Shown piece after piece: positions 25,321-34,534 of a stretch of 64,000 bases of DNA; positions within the stretch are counted from its first letter, which is position 1; every line of letters starts with the position of its first letter. Location: the NCBI GenBank assembly GCA_951812615.1, contig CATOSU010000002.1, positions 1,240,001-1,304,000 of the forward strand, in the 5' to 3' direction. Under the pieces are notes generated by a model that worked only from the letters and a program-made list of their open reading frames with translations, was not told where the DNA came from and ran no database searches. The translations under genes and the position numbers were made by a program. Source of the DNA: an uncultured Paracoccaceae bacterium (lineage in GTDB: Bacteria; Pseudomonadota; Alphaproteobacteria; Rhodobacterales; Rhodobacteraceae).

Positions 25321-25552
25321 GGGTCCTCTCCGGCGTGTCATGGATTTTCTGGCGAAGGCTGGATCCGGTCAGGGTCGGGCCAGGACCGAGCGGGTGGCAC
25401 CAAAGAACCGCTCACGCAGCCGCGCGCGGTCCTGCAGGTCTATTCCCGGGTTCGAAACTGGCATCATGCACGACCAGATACAGCCGGCACAGCCGTCATT
25501 CAAGCTTCGAACCCGGTCATGTGATCCGGGGCTGGGCAGGAACCGGCGTGGT

Positions 25553-26707
25553 TCAGTCGCCCATCTCGGCAATTGTCCATGCAACCGGGAAGTTTTCCGG
25601 GCTGATCTGGGGGCCGCTGCAATGCTTCTTTTCGCGGTATTCGACCAGTTCAAAGTAGCGTCCTTCGGGCACCCAGGCATGCGTCTCGTAGGCGCCGCAG
25701 TTCAGGTTGATGTTCGCGTGCCGGGTGAGAATCATCGTGTTGCTGTCCGGCAGCCAGACCGGGTTCAGCACCAGCATCCGGTCCGGTTTATTATGTCCCG
25801 GCGGAAGTTGGAATTCGAAGAATTCGTAATGTATCCCGTTCGCCGGGTCATGCATGACAACGTAATAGGCGACGTTCGCCTTACCGATCTTGCACGGCAC
25901 CAGCCAGGTCTTGCGCGCGGTCTGGTCCCGGTTCAGCAATGCGCCGACTTCGTTCAGCGGCCCGGACAAGTCCCCACAATCGGCAACCCGGTAACCGGGC
26001 ATCAGCACCTCGTCCGGCAGGTCGCTTTCCGAATAGAGCAGGTCCACGTAAGATCCGTTCGGCCCTTCTTCCATATGTGTATCGCCCGATTCGTCGTCGG
26101 ATCCCGCGATGCCGCCCATATCTTCGCCACCCATTTCCTCGCCCTCGGAGGGATACAGGTCCGACATCGATTCTGCCGGCTGCGCGCCCCGGGCCACTGC
26201 CGCATCGACACGGCCCAGCCGCTGCTGGACGACATCCATGATCGTCAGCGCGTCGACGGCACCGGCCAGCGGGACCGTGTATGCCTGTGATCCGAGGCTG
26301 CCGCCGTGATCGACCGTAACGGTCAGCGAGGTGCCGCGCCTGATGGCATCCACCAGCGCGCTGTCCACGGGTTCTGCGAAGGAGGTTGAATTGTCCGGGC
26401 CGATATATCCCGCGACCCCGGAGATTCCCCCGGCGACACCGGGAATGTCGAACCCGATCCGCGCGCCTTCCGGCATGTCGTGTTCCGGTACCACGGTCAC
26501 CAGCACCGGTGCATTGGGCAGGATGGACCGTTCCAGTTTGAATGTCAGAAAGGAATTCGTTGCCGAAAACCCGTTGATATCGGCGATGCACGCCCTGTTG
26601 GCATCACATTCCAGCCAGTACATGCGAACGGATTGCGAGACCTCCTGTGCAGTCGCCACGACTGCAAACAGGGACGGTAAAATCAAGGCCGGCAGCCATT
26701 TCAACAA
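25553..26707 (-). CDS. DUF1176 domain secreted protein
   Basis: A 384-residue exported protein. The TTG at 26707 is the preferred start because AGGAGG lies seven bases upstream and a signal peptide (LLKWLPALILPSLFAVVATAQ) begins right there; ATG 26746 would put that RBS inside the gene. The N-terminal third (MYWLECDANRACIADINGFS) looks like an invasion-associated IalB-like domain, a Glu/Gly/Met-rich linker follows, and the C-terminal half matches DUF1176 (cysteines in VADCGDL, VPCKIG, NLNCGAY, KHCSGP). Periplasmic, function unknown. It is single, 230 bases from leuC. Confidence 0.75.
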   Translation of the reverse strand: MLKWLPALILPSLFAVVATAQEVSQSVRMYWLECDANRACIADINGFSATNSFLTFKLERSILPNAPVLVTVVPEHDMPEGARIGFDIPGVAGGISGVAGYIGPDNSTSFAEPVDSALVDAIRRGTSLTVTVDHGGSLGSQAYTVPLAGAVDALTIMDVVQQRLGRVDAAVARGAQPAESMSDLYPSEGEEMGGEDMGGIAGSDDESGDTHMEEGPNGSYVDLLYSESDLPDEVLMPGYRVADCGDLSGPLNEVGALLNRDQTARKTWLVPCKIGKANVAYYVVMHDPANGIHYEFFEFQLPPGHNKPDRMLVLNPVWLPDSNTMILTRHANINLNCGAYETHAWVPEGRYFELVEYREKKHCSGPQISPENFPVAWTIAEMGD

Positions 26708-26982
26708 GGGTGTTCCTCCTCTACGCGCGCGGGTGTTTTCCCGCATCGTTCCATTTGTGGCAGGCAATCGTGATGACCTGCCGCACAACCGTAGCGCGGT
26801 CCTTCACCCGTTCGAGCGTGTGGCCCCGTTTCGATCAAAACTGCGGCAGTACCGCCTCACCAAAGCGCCGCCGGGGTCGAGGTTTGCCGGGATTCATTGA
26901 AATGTCACATACCTCTTGCTAGATTTTAAGCATGCCGTAGCGCCGAGGGCACAATTCGGCGTGCTGAAAGGAGGACGACGTT

Positions 26983-27390
26983 CTGTCAACCCAAACCGAA
27001 GCGACAATGATCGCTGACAAGGGACCCGGCCTGATGGCGGTCCCGAACGAGCCGGACAGCGAAGCGCTGCTCGATCGTATTCTGAAATCCCTGAGCGATG
27101 ACAAGGCCGAGGATGTTGTGCAGATTGACCTGCGCGGCAAGACATCCATTGGTGACTATATGGTCATTGCCTCTGGCCGGTCTTCGCGGCAGGTCGCCTC
27201 GATGTCGGAAAAGCTGGTTGAACGGCTCAAGCACGATTTTGGCCGTGTGGCCCGCGTTGAAGGCAAGGATGCCGGCGACTGGGTGCTGATCGATACCGGC
27301 GATGTCATCGTGCATATCTTCCGACCGGAAGTGCGGGATTTCTACCAGCTTGAAAAGATGTGGATGCCGGTCAGCGCTCAGGCGAACTGA
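26983..27390 (+). CDS. rsfS: Ribosome silencing factor RsfS
   Basis: Binds ribosomal protein uL14 and blocks subunit joining under nutrient limitation. The core (KAEDVVQIDLRGKTSIGDYMVIASGRSSRQV, shown here in parts; then RVEGKDAGDWVLIDTGDVIVHIF and YQLEKMW) is diagnostic. No ATG lies at proper distance from the strong GGAGG at 26970-26974; a CTG at 26983 does (eight bases) and extends the protein by MSTQTEAT. ATG 27007 is the conventional start and gives 127 residues. It precedes rlmH by 21 bases, the usual bacterial pair. Confidence 0.92.
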   Translation: MSTQTEATMIADKGPGLMAVPNEPDSEALLDRILKSLSDDKAEDVVQIDLRGKTSIGDYMVIASGRSSRQVASMSEKLVERLKHDFGRVARVEGKDAGDWVLIDTGDVIVHIFRPEVRDFYQLEKMWMPVSAQAN

Positions 27391-27411
27391 CGATCTGCAC
27401 CGGACACGCGG

Positions 27412-27882
27412 ATGCGCATTCATATTTGTGCCGTCGGGCGCCTGAAGAGCGGCCCGGAAAAGGCGCTGGTCGACGACTATCTCAAGCGGTTTGACCGAAC
27501 CGGTCGTCCCTTCGGGCTTGGACCCGCGGCGGTGCACGAAGTCGATGAACGCAAAGCGCAGACAATGGGCGTGCAGGGCGAGGCGCTGTTGCGCCAGATC
27601 CCGGATGCTGCGCTGGTCTGCTGTCTTGATGAACGCGGCCGCAAGCTGAGTTCGCCCGATTTTGCAGGGTTGCTGCAAGGCTGGGCCGACAGCGGGCAGG
27701 GCGACGCGTGTTTCCTGATCGGCGGTGCTGACGGGCTGGACCCGTCGGTGCGGGCCCGCGCCCAACACGCCATTTCCTTTGGTGCGATGGTCTGGCCGCA
27801 CATGCTGGTGCGGGTCATGCTGGCCGAGCAACTGTACCGCGCTGCCACGATTTCGGCGGGCACACCTTACCACCGGGCGTGA
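27412..27882 (+). CDS. rlmH: 23S rRNA (pseudouridine-1915 N3)-methyltransferase RlmH
   Basis: A 156-residue SPOUT-class methyltransferase that modifies helix 69 of 23S rRNA on the assembled ribosome. The SAM-binding knot is seen in CCLDERGRKLSS, FLIGGADGLD and the C-terminal LAEQLYRAATI...GTPYHR. The family length is about 155. The partner gene rsfS is directly upstream, as in most bacteria, so they are an operon. Confidence 0.95.
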   Translation: MRIHICAVGRLKSGPEKALVDDYLKRFDRTGRPFGLGPAAVHEVDERKAQTMGVQGEALLRQIPDAALVCCLDERGRKLSSPDFAGLLQGWADSGQGDACFLIGGADGLDPSVRARAQHAISFGAMVWPHMLVRVMLAEQLYRAATISAGTPYHRA

Positions 27883-27915
27883 AGCAGGGGCTGCCCTGAC
27901 GGCCGGCCGAATGGC

Positions 27916-28263
27916 TCACTTCAGCGGGACAACCACAGTTGTCCGGGACCATCCGTCAACGCTGCACCTCGCCTGAACCTGTACTTCGGTTGTTCCTTCG
28001 GGGATCACGACAGCGCTGAGCGAGCGGGTGAAGGGCTGTTCGGTTTCGTGCGGATGATGCAGGATCCGCATCCCCAGTTCAGCGCCCTCCATATTCAGCA
28101 CGCGCCAGCCATCGGCATAGTGATCCCACCCGGTGTCGGGATGGCGCAGCGTGACATCGAAGCGCCAGCCGCGGGCCTCTTTTCGGGCATCCACGTTTTC
28201 GATGGCAGGCGGGTCGGCAAAGGCCGGTCCGGCCACAAGCAGGAGAATGATCAGTCGCAACAT
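27916..28263 (-). CDS. Small secreted hypothetical protein
   Basis: A 115-residue protein with a clear signal peptide (MLRLIILLLVAGPAFA) and a beta-rich mature domain (ENVDARKEARGWRFDVTLRHPDTGWDHYADGW, given only in part here as a WDHYAD motif). No family recognised. It is convergent with rlmH and follows the DUF599 gene on the same strand by 36 bases, so the two are probably co-transcribed. Confidence 0.7.
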   Translation of the reverse strand: MLRLIILLLVAGPAFADPPAIENVDARKEARGWRFDVTLRHPDTGWDHYADGWRVLNMEGAELGMRILHHPHETEQPFTRSLSAVVIPEGTTEVQVQARCSVDGWSRTTVVVPLK

Positions 28264-28299
28264 GGGGTGACCTTAAACGCGGAACCGTGAAACCGGGTT

Positions 28300-29010
28300 T
28301 CACGACTGTGTGTTTTCGGGGGTTTCCAGCATGATGAGGCGGGAACGCGACGAAAATTCGCGCCGGTAGAGCATCGTCACGGTTGCCAGAGCCGCAATAA
28401 GCAGCGGCACCGGGCCGAGAAGCCATGCCGTTGCAGCAAGCGAGAAATAGGTCGCCCGCATGGCCTTGTTGAAACTGCGGGCCGCGGTGATGCTGACTTC
28501 GGCTGCTTGCGCCGCGCGCGGAAAGGCAACCGGATCTTCGGGGTCGTTTGGAACGGCAGCGACCAGAATGGCGCAATAGCCGAACAGCCGATGCGACCAG
28601 ACAAACTTCAGGAATGCGTTTGCGAGAAAGGCAATGATCAGGACCAGCTTGATTTCCCAGACGATTTCAGGTGCGGCGCCGAGGCTGAGATCGCTTGCCA
28701 CATCCTGCAGCAAGGCCAGATTTCCAATCAGGGCCAGCCCGCCACCGATGGCCAGCATGGTCGCCGAGGCAAAGAAAGCGGTGCCCTGTCGCATCAGGCC
28801 GACGACCTGACTGTCGAAGATGCGCGGCTGTCGGGTCACCATCTGCCGCATCCATTCTCTGCGGTACCCGTTCATCAATACGGATACGGAAGGCCGGTCC
28901 GGATGCGGGTTTTCGATGCGCCAGCCGATCCAGAACCAGGTGGTCAGCATCACGGCCAGTCCGGCGGCGTCAAATCCGGAGAAATACCGAGCAATGTCGT
29001 AAAAGGTCAT
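28300..29010 (-). CDS. DUF599 family membrane protein
   Basis: A 236-residue inner-membrane protein with four predicted helices. The N-terminal LTTWFWIGWRIE, the segment REWMRQMVTRQPRIFDSQ and FSLAATAWLLGP fit DUF599, a family of unknown function common in proteobacteria. It lies upstream of a small secreted protein on the same strand and is divergent from glcD. Confidence 0.8.
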   Translation of the reverse strand: MTFYDIARYFSGFDAAGLAVMLTTWFWIGWRIENPHPDRPSVSVLMNGYRREWMRQMVTRQPRIFDSQVVGLMRQGTAFFASATMLAIGGGLALIGNLALLQDVASDLSLGAAPEIVWEIKLVLIIAFLANAFLKFVWSHRLFGYCAILVAAVPNDPEDPVAFPRAAQAAEVSITAARSFNKAMRATYFSLAATAWLLGPVPLLIAALATVTMLYRREFSSRSRLIMLETPENTQS

Positions 29011-29056
29011 GGCGGGGACATTAGGAGTTTTCCCTATCCCTTGCCAATCGGACGAA

Positions 29057-29077
29057 TTGGTAATAATATTTTACCAA
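29057..29077. promoter_or_regulatory. TTGGTAA-N7-TTACCAA palindrome before glcD
   Basis: A perfect 7-bp inverted repeat, TTGGTAA at 29057-29063 and TTACCAA at 29071-29077, ending directly at the AAGGAGGG ribosome binding site of glcD. Its TTGGT/ACCAA half-sites resemble those of GntR/FadR-type regulators (GlcC, PdhR, LldR), though with a wider spacer. A repressor bound here would block glcDEF. Confidence 0.55.
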
Positions 29078-29090
29078 AAGGAGGGCCGTC

Positions 29091-30539
29091 ATGGAAATGC
29101 CAACGCCGGATCCTGCTGTCCTTTCAAAGAAGGCACAGCTGATCGACCGATTGCTGACGGTTCTGCCGGAGGATGCCGTGATCCATGATGTCATGGAAAC
29201 ACGGGTTTATGAATGTGATGCGCTGACGGCCTACAAATGTCCTCCTCTGCTGGCGGTGTTGCCTGCCACCACGCAGGAAGTGTCGGATGTTCTGAAAATC
29301 TGCCACGACATGTCTGTGCCGGTGGTGCCGCGCGGGTCGGGAACCTCGCTGGCGGGCGGGGCTTTGCCAACGGCCGACAGCGTGATCCTGGGCGTTGCCC
29401 GGATGAACGCCGTTCTGGAAACCGACTATGAAAACCGCGTGATCCGGGTGCAGTCCGGTCGCACCAATTTGTCTGTCAGCGGTGCGGTGGAAGAAGAGGA
29501 TTTCTTTTATGCGCCCGACCCGTCCAGTCAGCTTGCCTGTGCGATTGCCGGCAATATCGCCATGAATTCAGGTGGCGCGCATTGCCTGAAATACGGGGTC
29601 ACCACAAACAACCTGCTGGGCGTGACCATGGTGCTGATGGACGGCACGGTTGTGGAGATCGGCGGCGCGCATCTGGATTCGGCGGGGCTGGATCTGTTGG
29701 GGGTTGTTTGCGGATCCGAGGGACAACTGGGCGTGGTGACCGAGGCAACGCTGCGCATCCTGCACAAGCCCGAAGGCGCAAGGCCCGTGCTGATGGGGTT
29801 CAAATCCAACGAGGTTGCCGGCGCCTGTGTCAGCGACATCATCAAATCCGGCATTCTGCCCGTCGCCATCGAATTCATGGACCGCCCCTGTATCCGCGCC
29901 TGCGAAGCCTTTGCCGGTGCAGGCTATCCGGATTGCGAGGCGCTGCTGATCGTCGAGGTCGAAGGCAGCGAAGCCGAGATTGCATCGCAATTGAGCAAAA
30001 TCACCGATATCGCCCGGCGGCACGATCCGGTGGAGCTGCGCGAAGCGCAGGATGCGGAGGAAGCTGCGCGGATCTGGCTGGGCCGCAAATCCGCATTTGG
30101 CGCCATGGGGCAGATCAACGATTACATGTGTCTGGACGGGACAATCCCGGTGTCGTCGCTGCCATTTGTGCTGCGCCGGATCGGTGAGCTGTCAAAACAG
30201 TTCGGGATTGCTGTTGGCAATGTGTTCCACGCCGGGGACGGCAACATGCACCCCCTGATCCTGTTCGATGCAAACAAGCCCGGAGATCTGGAGACCTGTG
30301 AAGCTTTTGGTGCCGAGGTTCTGAAGCTGTGTGTCGAGGCCGGTGGCTGCCTGACGGGCGAACATGGTGTCGGCGTCGAAAAACGCGACCTGATGATGCA
30401 TCAGTACACAGAAACCGATCTGGCGGCGCAGGTGGCTGTGAAGGACGTGTTCGATCCGAACTGGCTGCTGAACCCGGCCAAGGTGTTTCCGCTGGCCATC
30501 ACAGAAACACGGCGGGCGCCGCCCGTGGCCGCGGAGTGA
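29091..30539 (+). CDS. glcD: Glycolate oxidase subunit GlcD (FAD-linked)
   Basis: The FAD-binding catalytic subunit oxidising glycolate to glyoxylate. The 482 residues include the PCMH FAD site (VVPRGSGTSLAGGALP, about residue 77) and YAPDPSSQLACAIAGNIA. The C-terminal domain has FHAGDGNMHPLILFD and GEHGVGVEKRDLM. It is the first gene of glcDEF with 47 bases to glcE. The palindromic operator sits directly upstream of its RBS. Lactate or other 2-hydroxyacid activity is possible, but the adjoining glcE and glcF favour glycolate. Confidence 0.94.
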   Translation: MEMPTPDPAVLSKKAQLIDRLLTVLPEDAVIHDVMETRVYECDALTAYKCPPLLAVLPATTQEVSDVLKICHDMSVPVVPRGSGTSLAGGALPTADSVILGVARMNAVLETDYENRVIRVQSGRTNLSVSGAVEEEDFFYAPDPSSQLACAIAGNIAMNSGGAHCLKYGVTTNNLLGVTMVLMDGTVVEIGGAHLDSAGLDLLGVVCGSEGQLGVVTEATLRILHKPEGARPVLMGFKSNEVAGACVSDIIKSGILPVAIEFMDRPCIRACEAFAGAGYPDCEALLIVEVEGSEAEIASQLSKITDIARRHDPVELREAQDAEEAARIWLGRKSAFGAMGQINDYMCLDGTIPVSSLPFVLRRIGELSKQFGIAVGNVFHAGDGNMHPLILFDANKPGDLETCEAFGAEVLKLCVEAGGCLTGEHGVGVEKRDLMMHQYTETDLAAQVAVKDVFDPNWLLNPAKVFPLAITETRRAPPVAAE

Positions 30540-30586
30540 CGGGGCGTCGCCCTGCGCTTCGAGATATTCCGGAGAATACGGACAAA

Positions 30587-31702
30587 ATGGTAGTGGACTG
30601 CCCCGAAACAGAGGCTGAACTGGCCGAGCGGATCGCTGCTGCCGCGGGCCCGCTGGCGATCAACGGTGGTGGCACGCAGGGTGTGACGGTTGACGGCAAT
30701 CCGGTGTCGACACGCGCGATGGCCGGGCTGGAATTGTATGAACCGGGTGCGCTGACCATGGTGGCCCGCGCCGGAACTCCGGTGGTCGAGATTGCCGACG
30801 CGCTGGCCAGGGAAAACCAGCAACTGGCCTTTGAGCCCCGGGATTTGCGCGGGCTGACGGGCACATCGGGCGAACCTACGATTGGCGGTGTGTTCGCCAC
30901 CAACACAAGCGGCCCGCGCCGGGTTCAGGCCGGTGCCGCACGGGATTTCCTGTTGGGTATCCGGTTCGTCGATGGTGCCGGGCAGGTTGCAAAGAACGGC
31001 GGGCGGGTCATGAAAAACGTGACCGGCTATGATCTGGTCAAGCTGATGGCCGGGGCGCATGGAACGCTGGGTGTGCTGACCGAGGTTTCGTTCAAGGTGT
31101 TGCCGAAACCCGAATGCACCGGGGTTGTCCGGATCGTGGGGCTGGCCGATGACCGGGCCGTTGCGGCGATGTCGCGGGCTCTGGGGTCTCCGTATGACGT
31201 GACCGGTGCCGCACATCTGATGGGCGGTGCGGATGGCGCGGCGGTCACCCTGATCCGGGTTGAGGGGTTCGCGGAGTCGGTCAGGTACCGGGCCGGTGAA
31301 TTGCAGAAGCGGTTGTCGGAATATGGTGAAAGCACCGTTGAGACCGATGCGGAGCTTGCCGCGGCCGCGTGGAAACGGGTGCGGGACGTGGAGCCGTTTC
31401 ATGATCGGCTCGGCGCGGTATGGCGGATTTCGGTCAAGCCGACCGACGCGCCCGCGGTGCTGGCGCGGTTGCAGCCGGACGGCGCGGTGCTTGACTGGGG
31501 TGGCGGGCTGATCTGGGCTCTGGTGCCGGACGGTCGGGATGTCCGTGCCGCAATGAACGGCATTGCCGGCCACGCGACCCTGATCCGGGGAACCGGATTT
31601 CCGCGATTTCAGCCCGAGCCGGGGCCGGTCGCAGCGCTGTCCGCCGGGTTGCGGGCACAGTTTGATCCCCGCGGGATCCTCAACCCGGGACTTATGGGGT
31701 AA
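30587..31702 (+). CDS. glcE: Glycolate oxidase subunit GlcE
   Basis: The second FAD-binding subunit, 371 residues, related to GlcD but shorter. The PCMH-type FAD domain shows INGGGTQG, REDLRGLTGTSGEPTIGGVFATNTSGPRR (given as the core TSGEPTIGGVFAT) and KNVTGYDLVKLMAG. ATG 30587 is chosen, as the longer open frame runs through glcD in another phase. It is three bases from glcF. Not catalytic alone in E. coli, but needed for the complex. Confidence 0.93.
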   Translation: MVVDCPETEAELAERIAAAAGPLAINGGGTQGVTVDGNPVSTRAMAGLELYEPGALTMVARAGTPVVEIADALARENQQLAFEPRDLRGLTGTSGEPTIGGVFATNTSGPRRVQAGAARDFLLGIRFVDGAGQVAKNGGRVMKNVTGYDLVKLMAGAHGTLGVLTEVSFKVLPKPECTGVVRIVGLADDRAVAAMSRALGSPYDVTGAAHLMGGADGAAVTLIRVEGFAESVRYRAGELQKRLSEYGESTVETDAELAAAAWKRVRDVEPFHDRLGAVWRISVKPTDAPAVLARLQPDGAVLDWGGGLIWALVPDGRDVRAAMNGIAGHATLIRGTGFPRFQPEPGPVAALSAGLRAQFDPRGILNPGLMG

Positions 31703-31705
31703 GCC

Positions 31706-32989
31706 ATGCAAACGCATTTCACCGAGGCGCAGATGCGCGACCCGGGTATCAGCCGCGCCAATGAAATCCTGCGCAACTGTGTGCATTGCGGGTTCTGCAC
31801 GGCGACTTGTCCGACCTACCAGGTGCTCGGCGACGAGCTCGACAGTCCGCGGGGGCGCATCTACCTGATCAAGGACATGCTGGAAAACGAACGTGTGCCG
31901 GATGAAAAGACGGTCCGGCATATTGACCGTTGCCTCAGTTGTCTGGCCTGCATGACAACCTGCCCGTCGGGTGTGCATTACATGCACCTTGTCGACCACG
32001 CGCGGGAGTATATCGAAGCGCATTACAAACGCCCCTTTACCGACAGGGTGCTGCGCTGGACGCTTGCCCGTATCCTGCCTTATCCGACGCGCTTCCGGCT
32101 GGCGTTGCTGGGGGCAAAGATTGCCCGGCCATTCCGGCGCCTGATCCCCGACGCCCGGCTGCGGGCAATGCTGGACATGGCCCCCAGAACAATCCCGCCG
32201 GTCAGCCGCAACGACGACCCGCAAAGCTTTGCCGCCGCCGGTTCGCGCCGGATGCGGGTCGCGTTGATGACGGGCTGCGCGCAAAAGGCGCTGAATACGG
32301 ACATCAACGATGCCACGATCCGTCTTCTGACCCGGTTGGGGTGCGAAGTTGTCGTGGCCGAGGGGGCCGGATGCTGTGGTGCGCTGACCCATCACATGGG
32401 CAAGACCGGCGAAAGCCACGGAACGGCCGCGGCCAACATCCGGGCGTGGATCAGGGAAATCGATGGCGCGGGGCTTGATGCGATTGTCATCAACACGTCG
32501 GGTTGTGGAACGACGGTCAAGGATTACGGGCACATGTTCCGCAACGAACCGCTGGCCGGGGACGCGGCGCGGGTATCGGCGCTGGCGGTCGATGTGAGCG
32601 AATTGCTGACCCGGCTGGAGATACCCCAACAGCCCGCGCGGGATTTGACGGTTGCCTATCATGCCGCCTGTTCCCTGCAGCACGGGCAAAAGGTGACCAC
32701 CCACCCAAAGTCGCTTTTGAAGAAGGCAGGGTTTCGCGTGGTGGAGCCGGCTGACAGTCATCTGTGCTGTGGGTCGGCCGGGACCTACAACCTGATGCAG
32801 CCCGAAATCTCTGCACAGCTGAAACAACGCAAAGTCCGGACGCTGGAGGCGCGGGATCCCGACGTGATCGCGGCTGGCAACATCGGGTGCATGATGCAGA
32901 TCGGCGGCGGGACGCAGGTGCCCGTGGTGCATTCCGTCGAATTGATCGATTGGGCAACCGGTGGTCCGAAACCGCCGGCGCTGCGCTGA
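31706..32989 (+). CDS. glcF: Glycolate oxidase iron-sulfur subunit GlcF
   Basis: Carries electrons from the flavoprotein subunits to the quinone pool. The 427 residues have two [4Fe-4S] motifs, NCVHCGFCTATCPTYQ (about residues 23-38) and CLSCLACMTTCPSG. Two CCG domains follow, with GAGCCGALTHHMG and SHLCCGSAGTYNL. The start lies three bases after the glcE stop, so the three subunits are co-translated. Membrane-associated by analogy with E. coli. Confidence 0.95.
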   Translation: MQTHFTEAQMRDPGISRANEILRNCVHCGFCTATCPTYQVLGDELDSPRGRIYLIKDMLENERVPDEKTVRHIDRCLSCLACMTTCPSGVHYMHLVDHAREYIEAHYKRPFTDRVLRWTLARILPYPTRFRLALLGAKIARPFRRLIPDARLRAMLDMAPRTIPPVSRNDDPQSFAAAGSRRMRVALMTGCAQKALNTDINDATIRLLTRLGCEVVVAEGAGCCGALTHHMGKTGESHGTAAANIRAWIREIDGAGLDAIVINTSGCGTTVKDYGHMFRNEPLAGDAARVSALAVDVSELLTRLEIPQQPARDLTVAYHAACSLQHGQKVTTHPKSLLKKAGFRVVEPADSHLCCGSAGTYNLMQPEISAQLKQRKVRTLEARDPDVIAAGNIGCMMQIGGGTQVPVVHSVELIDWATGGPKPPALR

Positions 32990-33088
32990 GGACAGCCGGG
33001 ACAATTCCCGCAACACTCCCATTTCGCGCCGCAATTTCGCCAGATCGGGCACCTATCGCTGGGAAAAAGACCGATCCGGAGGCGATAC

Positions 33089-33901
33089 GTGCGGAGTTTT
33101 TTCATTTGTCTGGCGCTGGCGCTGTTTCCCCAGAGTGCCGGGGCGCAGGATACCAAGCTGCGCAGCCTCGATACCAGCGATGCCGGTCAGGGTTGGGACG
33201 CGGTCGGGCGTCTGGACATTGGCGGTGCGGGGTTCTGCACCGGGTCGCTGATTGCACCGGATATCGTTCTGACCGCTGCCCATTGCCTGTACGACAAGAA
33301 ATCCGGCGCACCGATCCGCGTTGAGTCGATCGAGTTTCTTGCCGGCTGGCGAAACGGGCGGGCATCGGCCTATCGTTATGTGCGCGAGGCGGTTGTGCAT
33401 CCCGATTATGTCTATAACGCAGAGGTCACCGCCGACCGTGTGCGCAACGATCTTGCGTTGCTCAGGCTGCAGCGGCCGATCCAGAACACGACAGTGGTGC
33501 CGTTCGAAACGGCGGAACGTCCGCGCAAAGGGGCCCGCGTCGGCGTGGTGTCTTATGCAAAAGACCGCGCCGAGGCCCCGTCACTGCAGAAGGTCTGTGA
33601 CGTGATGGGCCGGCAACAGGGTGTGCTGGTGATGTCGTGCGACGTGGATTTCGGATCCTCCGGCGCGCCGGTCTTTACGTTCGAGGGGAACATGCCGCGG
33701 ATCGTTTCGGTGGTATCCGCCAAGGCCGAGGTCGAAGGCACGCGCGTTGCGCTGGGCACGCAGCTGGACCAGCCGCTGAGCCTGCTTCACCGGGAACTGG
33801 CGGCGGGGAACGTGATGTCGACCCAGCCCAAAACCACGATCAGCCGGATTTCCGTCGGCTCTGCCCGGAACAATACAGGCGCGAAATTCGTTCGTCCCTG
33901 A
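33089..33901 (+). CDS. Secreted trypsin-like serine protease
   Basis: A 270-residue S1 protease with signal peptide (MRSFFICLALALFPQSAGAQ). The triad is visible: His65 in TAAHC, Asp121 in NDLALL, Ser190 in GSSGAP, where GDSGGP is usual. Cys50/Cys66 and Cys169/Cys183 could form disulfides. The start is GTG 33089 with GGAGG upstream. No zymogen region is seen. It lies 99 bases after glcF; a heat-shock promoter begins just beyond its stop. Confidence 0.85.
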   Translation: MRSFFICLALALFPQSAGAQDTKLRSLDTSDAGQGWDAVGRLDIGGAGFCTGSLIAPDIVLTAAHCLYDKKSGAPIRVESIEFLAGWRNGRASAYRYVREAVVHPDYVYNAEVTADRVRNDLALLRLQRPIQNTTVVPFETAERPRKGARVGVVSYAKDRAEAPSLQKVCDVMGRQQGVLVMSCDVDFGSSGAPVFTFEGNMPRIVSVVSAKAEVEGTRVALGTQLDQPLSLLHRELAAGNVMSTQPKTTISRISVGSARNNTGAKFVRP

Positions 33902-33905
33902 CGGG

Positions 33906-33934
33906 CTTGAAACCCGCGCAATCTCTTCCCATCT
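33906..33934 (+). promoter_or_regulatory. RpoH (heat-shock) promoter for the Hsp20 gene
   Basis: CTTGAAA at 33906-33912 and CCCATCT at 33928-33934, separated by 15 bases (18 counted from CTTG), matching the RpoH consensus used in alphaproteobacteria. Transcription would start near 33941, leaving a leader of about 95 bases before the Hsp20 start. No clear ROSE-type thermometer was identified in it. Confidence 0.65.
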
Positions 33935-34036
33935 GAAGCGTGTCGGGGTGCCGAACCGGGCCCCGCGTGAACGCCAACCGCACCTGTCCAATCGGAGGGT
34001 GCAACAGATGATCGCTCTTGGAAGAGGATGAATGAA

Positions 34037-34501
34037 ATGCGTAGTTTTGATTTTGCCCCGCTGCATCGTGCCACCGTTGGATTCGACCAGATCGCCGATA
34101 TGATGGATCGGGTTCTGACCAACGACAGCCAGCCCAGCTATCCGCCCTACAACATCGAAAAGCTGAACGATGACAGCTATCGGATTTCCATTGCCGTGGC
34201 CGGGTTCGCAGACAGCGACCTGACCGTCGAGGTCAAGGAAAAGTCTCTGGTCGTTGCCGGCCGCAAGGCCGAGGAAAAAGCCGACCGGGCTTACCTGCAC
34301 CGCGGTATCGCAACCCGCGCGTTCGAGCGCCGTTTTCACCTTGCCGATCACATTCGCGTGACAGGCGCCGCACATGAGAACGGAATGCTGCATATTGAAT
34401 TGCAGCGCGAAGTGCCCGAAGCACTGAAGCCGCGCCGGATTGAAATCGCGTCCGCACCGGTCAGCCAGCCTGACGTGGTCGACGCCAAGACCGTGAATTA
34501 A
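34037..34501 (+). CDS. Hsp20/IbpA-type small heat-shock protein
   Basis: A 154-residue ATP-independent holdase chaperone. The alpha-crystallin domain spans about residues 32-130 (YNIEKLNDDSYRISIAVAGF; LVVAGRKAEEK; GIATRAFERRF; GMLHIELQREVPEALKPRRI core). I favour ATG 34037 since AGAGG lies nine bases upstream; ATG 34028 is too close to it. It is preceded by an RpoH-type promoter and followed by a strong terminator, so it is a single heat-inducible unit. Confidence 0.92.
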   Translation: MRSFDFAPLHRATVGFDQIADMMDRVLTNDSQPSYPPYNIEKLNDDSYRISIAVAGFADSDLTVEVKEKSLVVAGRKAEEKADRAYLHRGIATRAFERRFHLADHIRVTGAAHENGMLHIELQREVPEALKPRRIEIASAPVSQPDVVDAKTVN

Positions 34502-34534
34502 CCGTCAGTCCAGATTTCCCTCGGATCGACGATT

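Noticed and set aside
30401-33052. 883-residue open frame antisense to glcD/glcE/glcF
   Set aside because: It mirrors codon structure of three clear glycolate oxidase genes and has no recognisable domain; a high-GC shadow frame.
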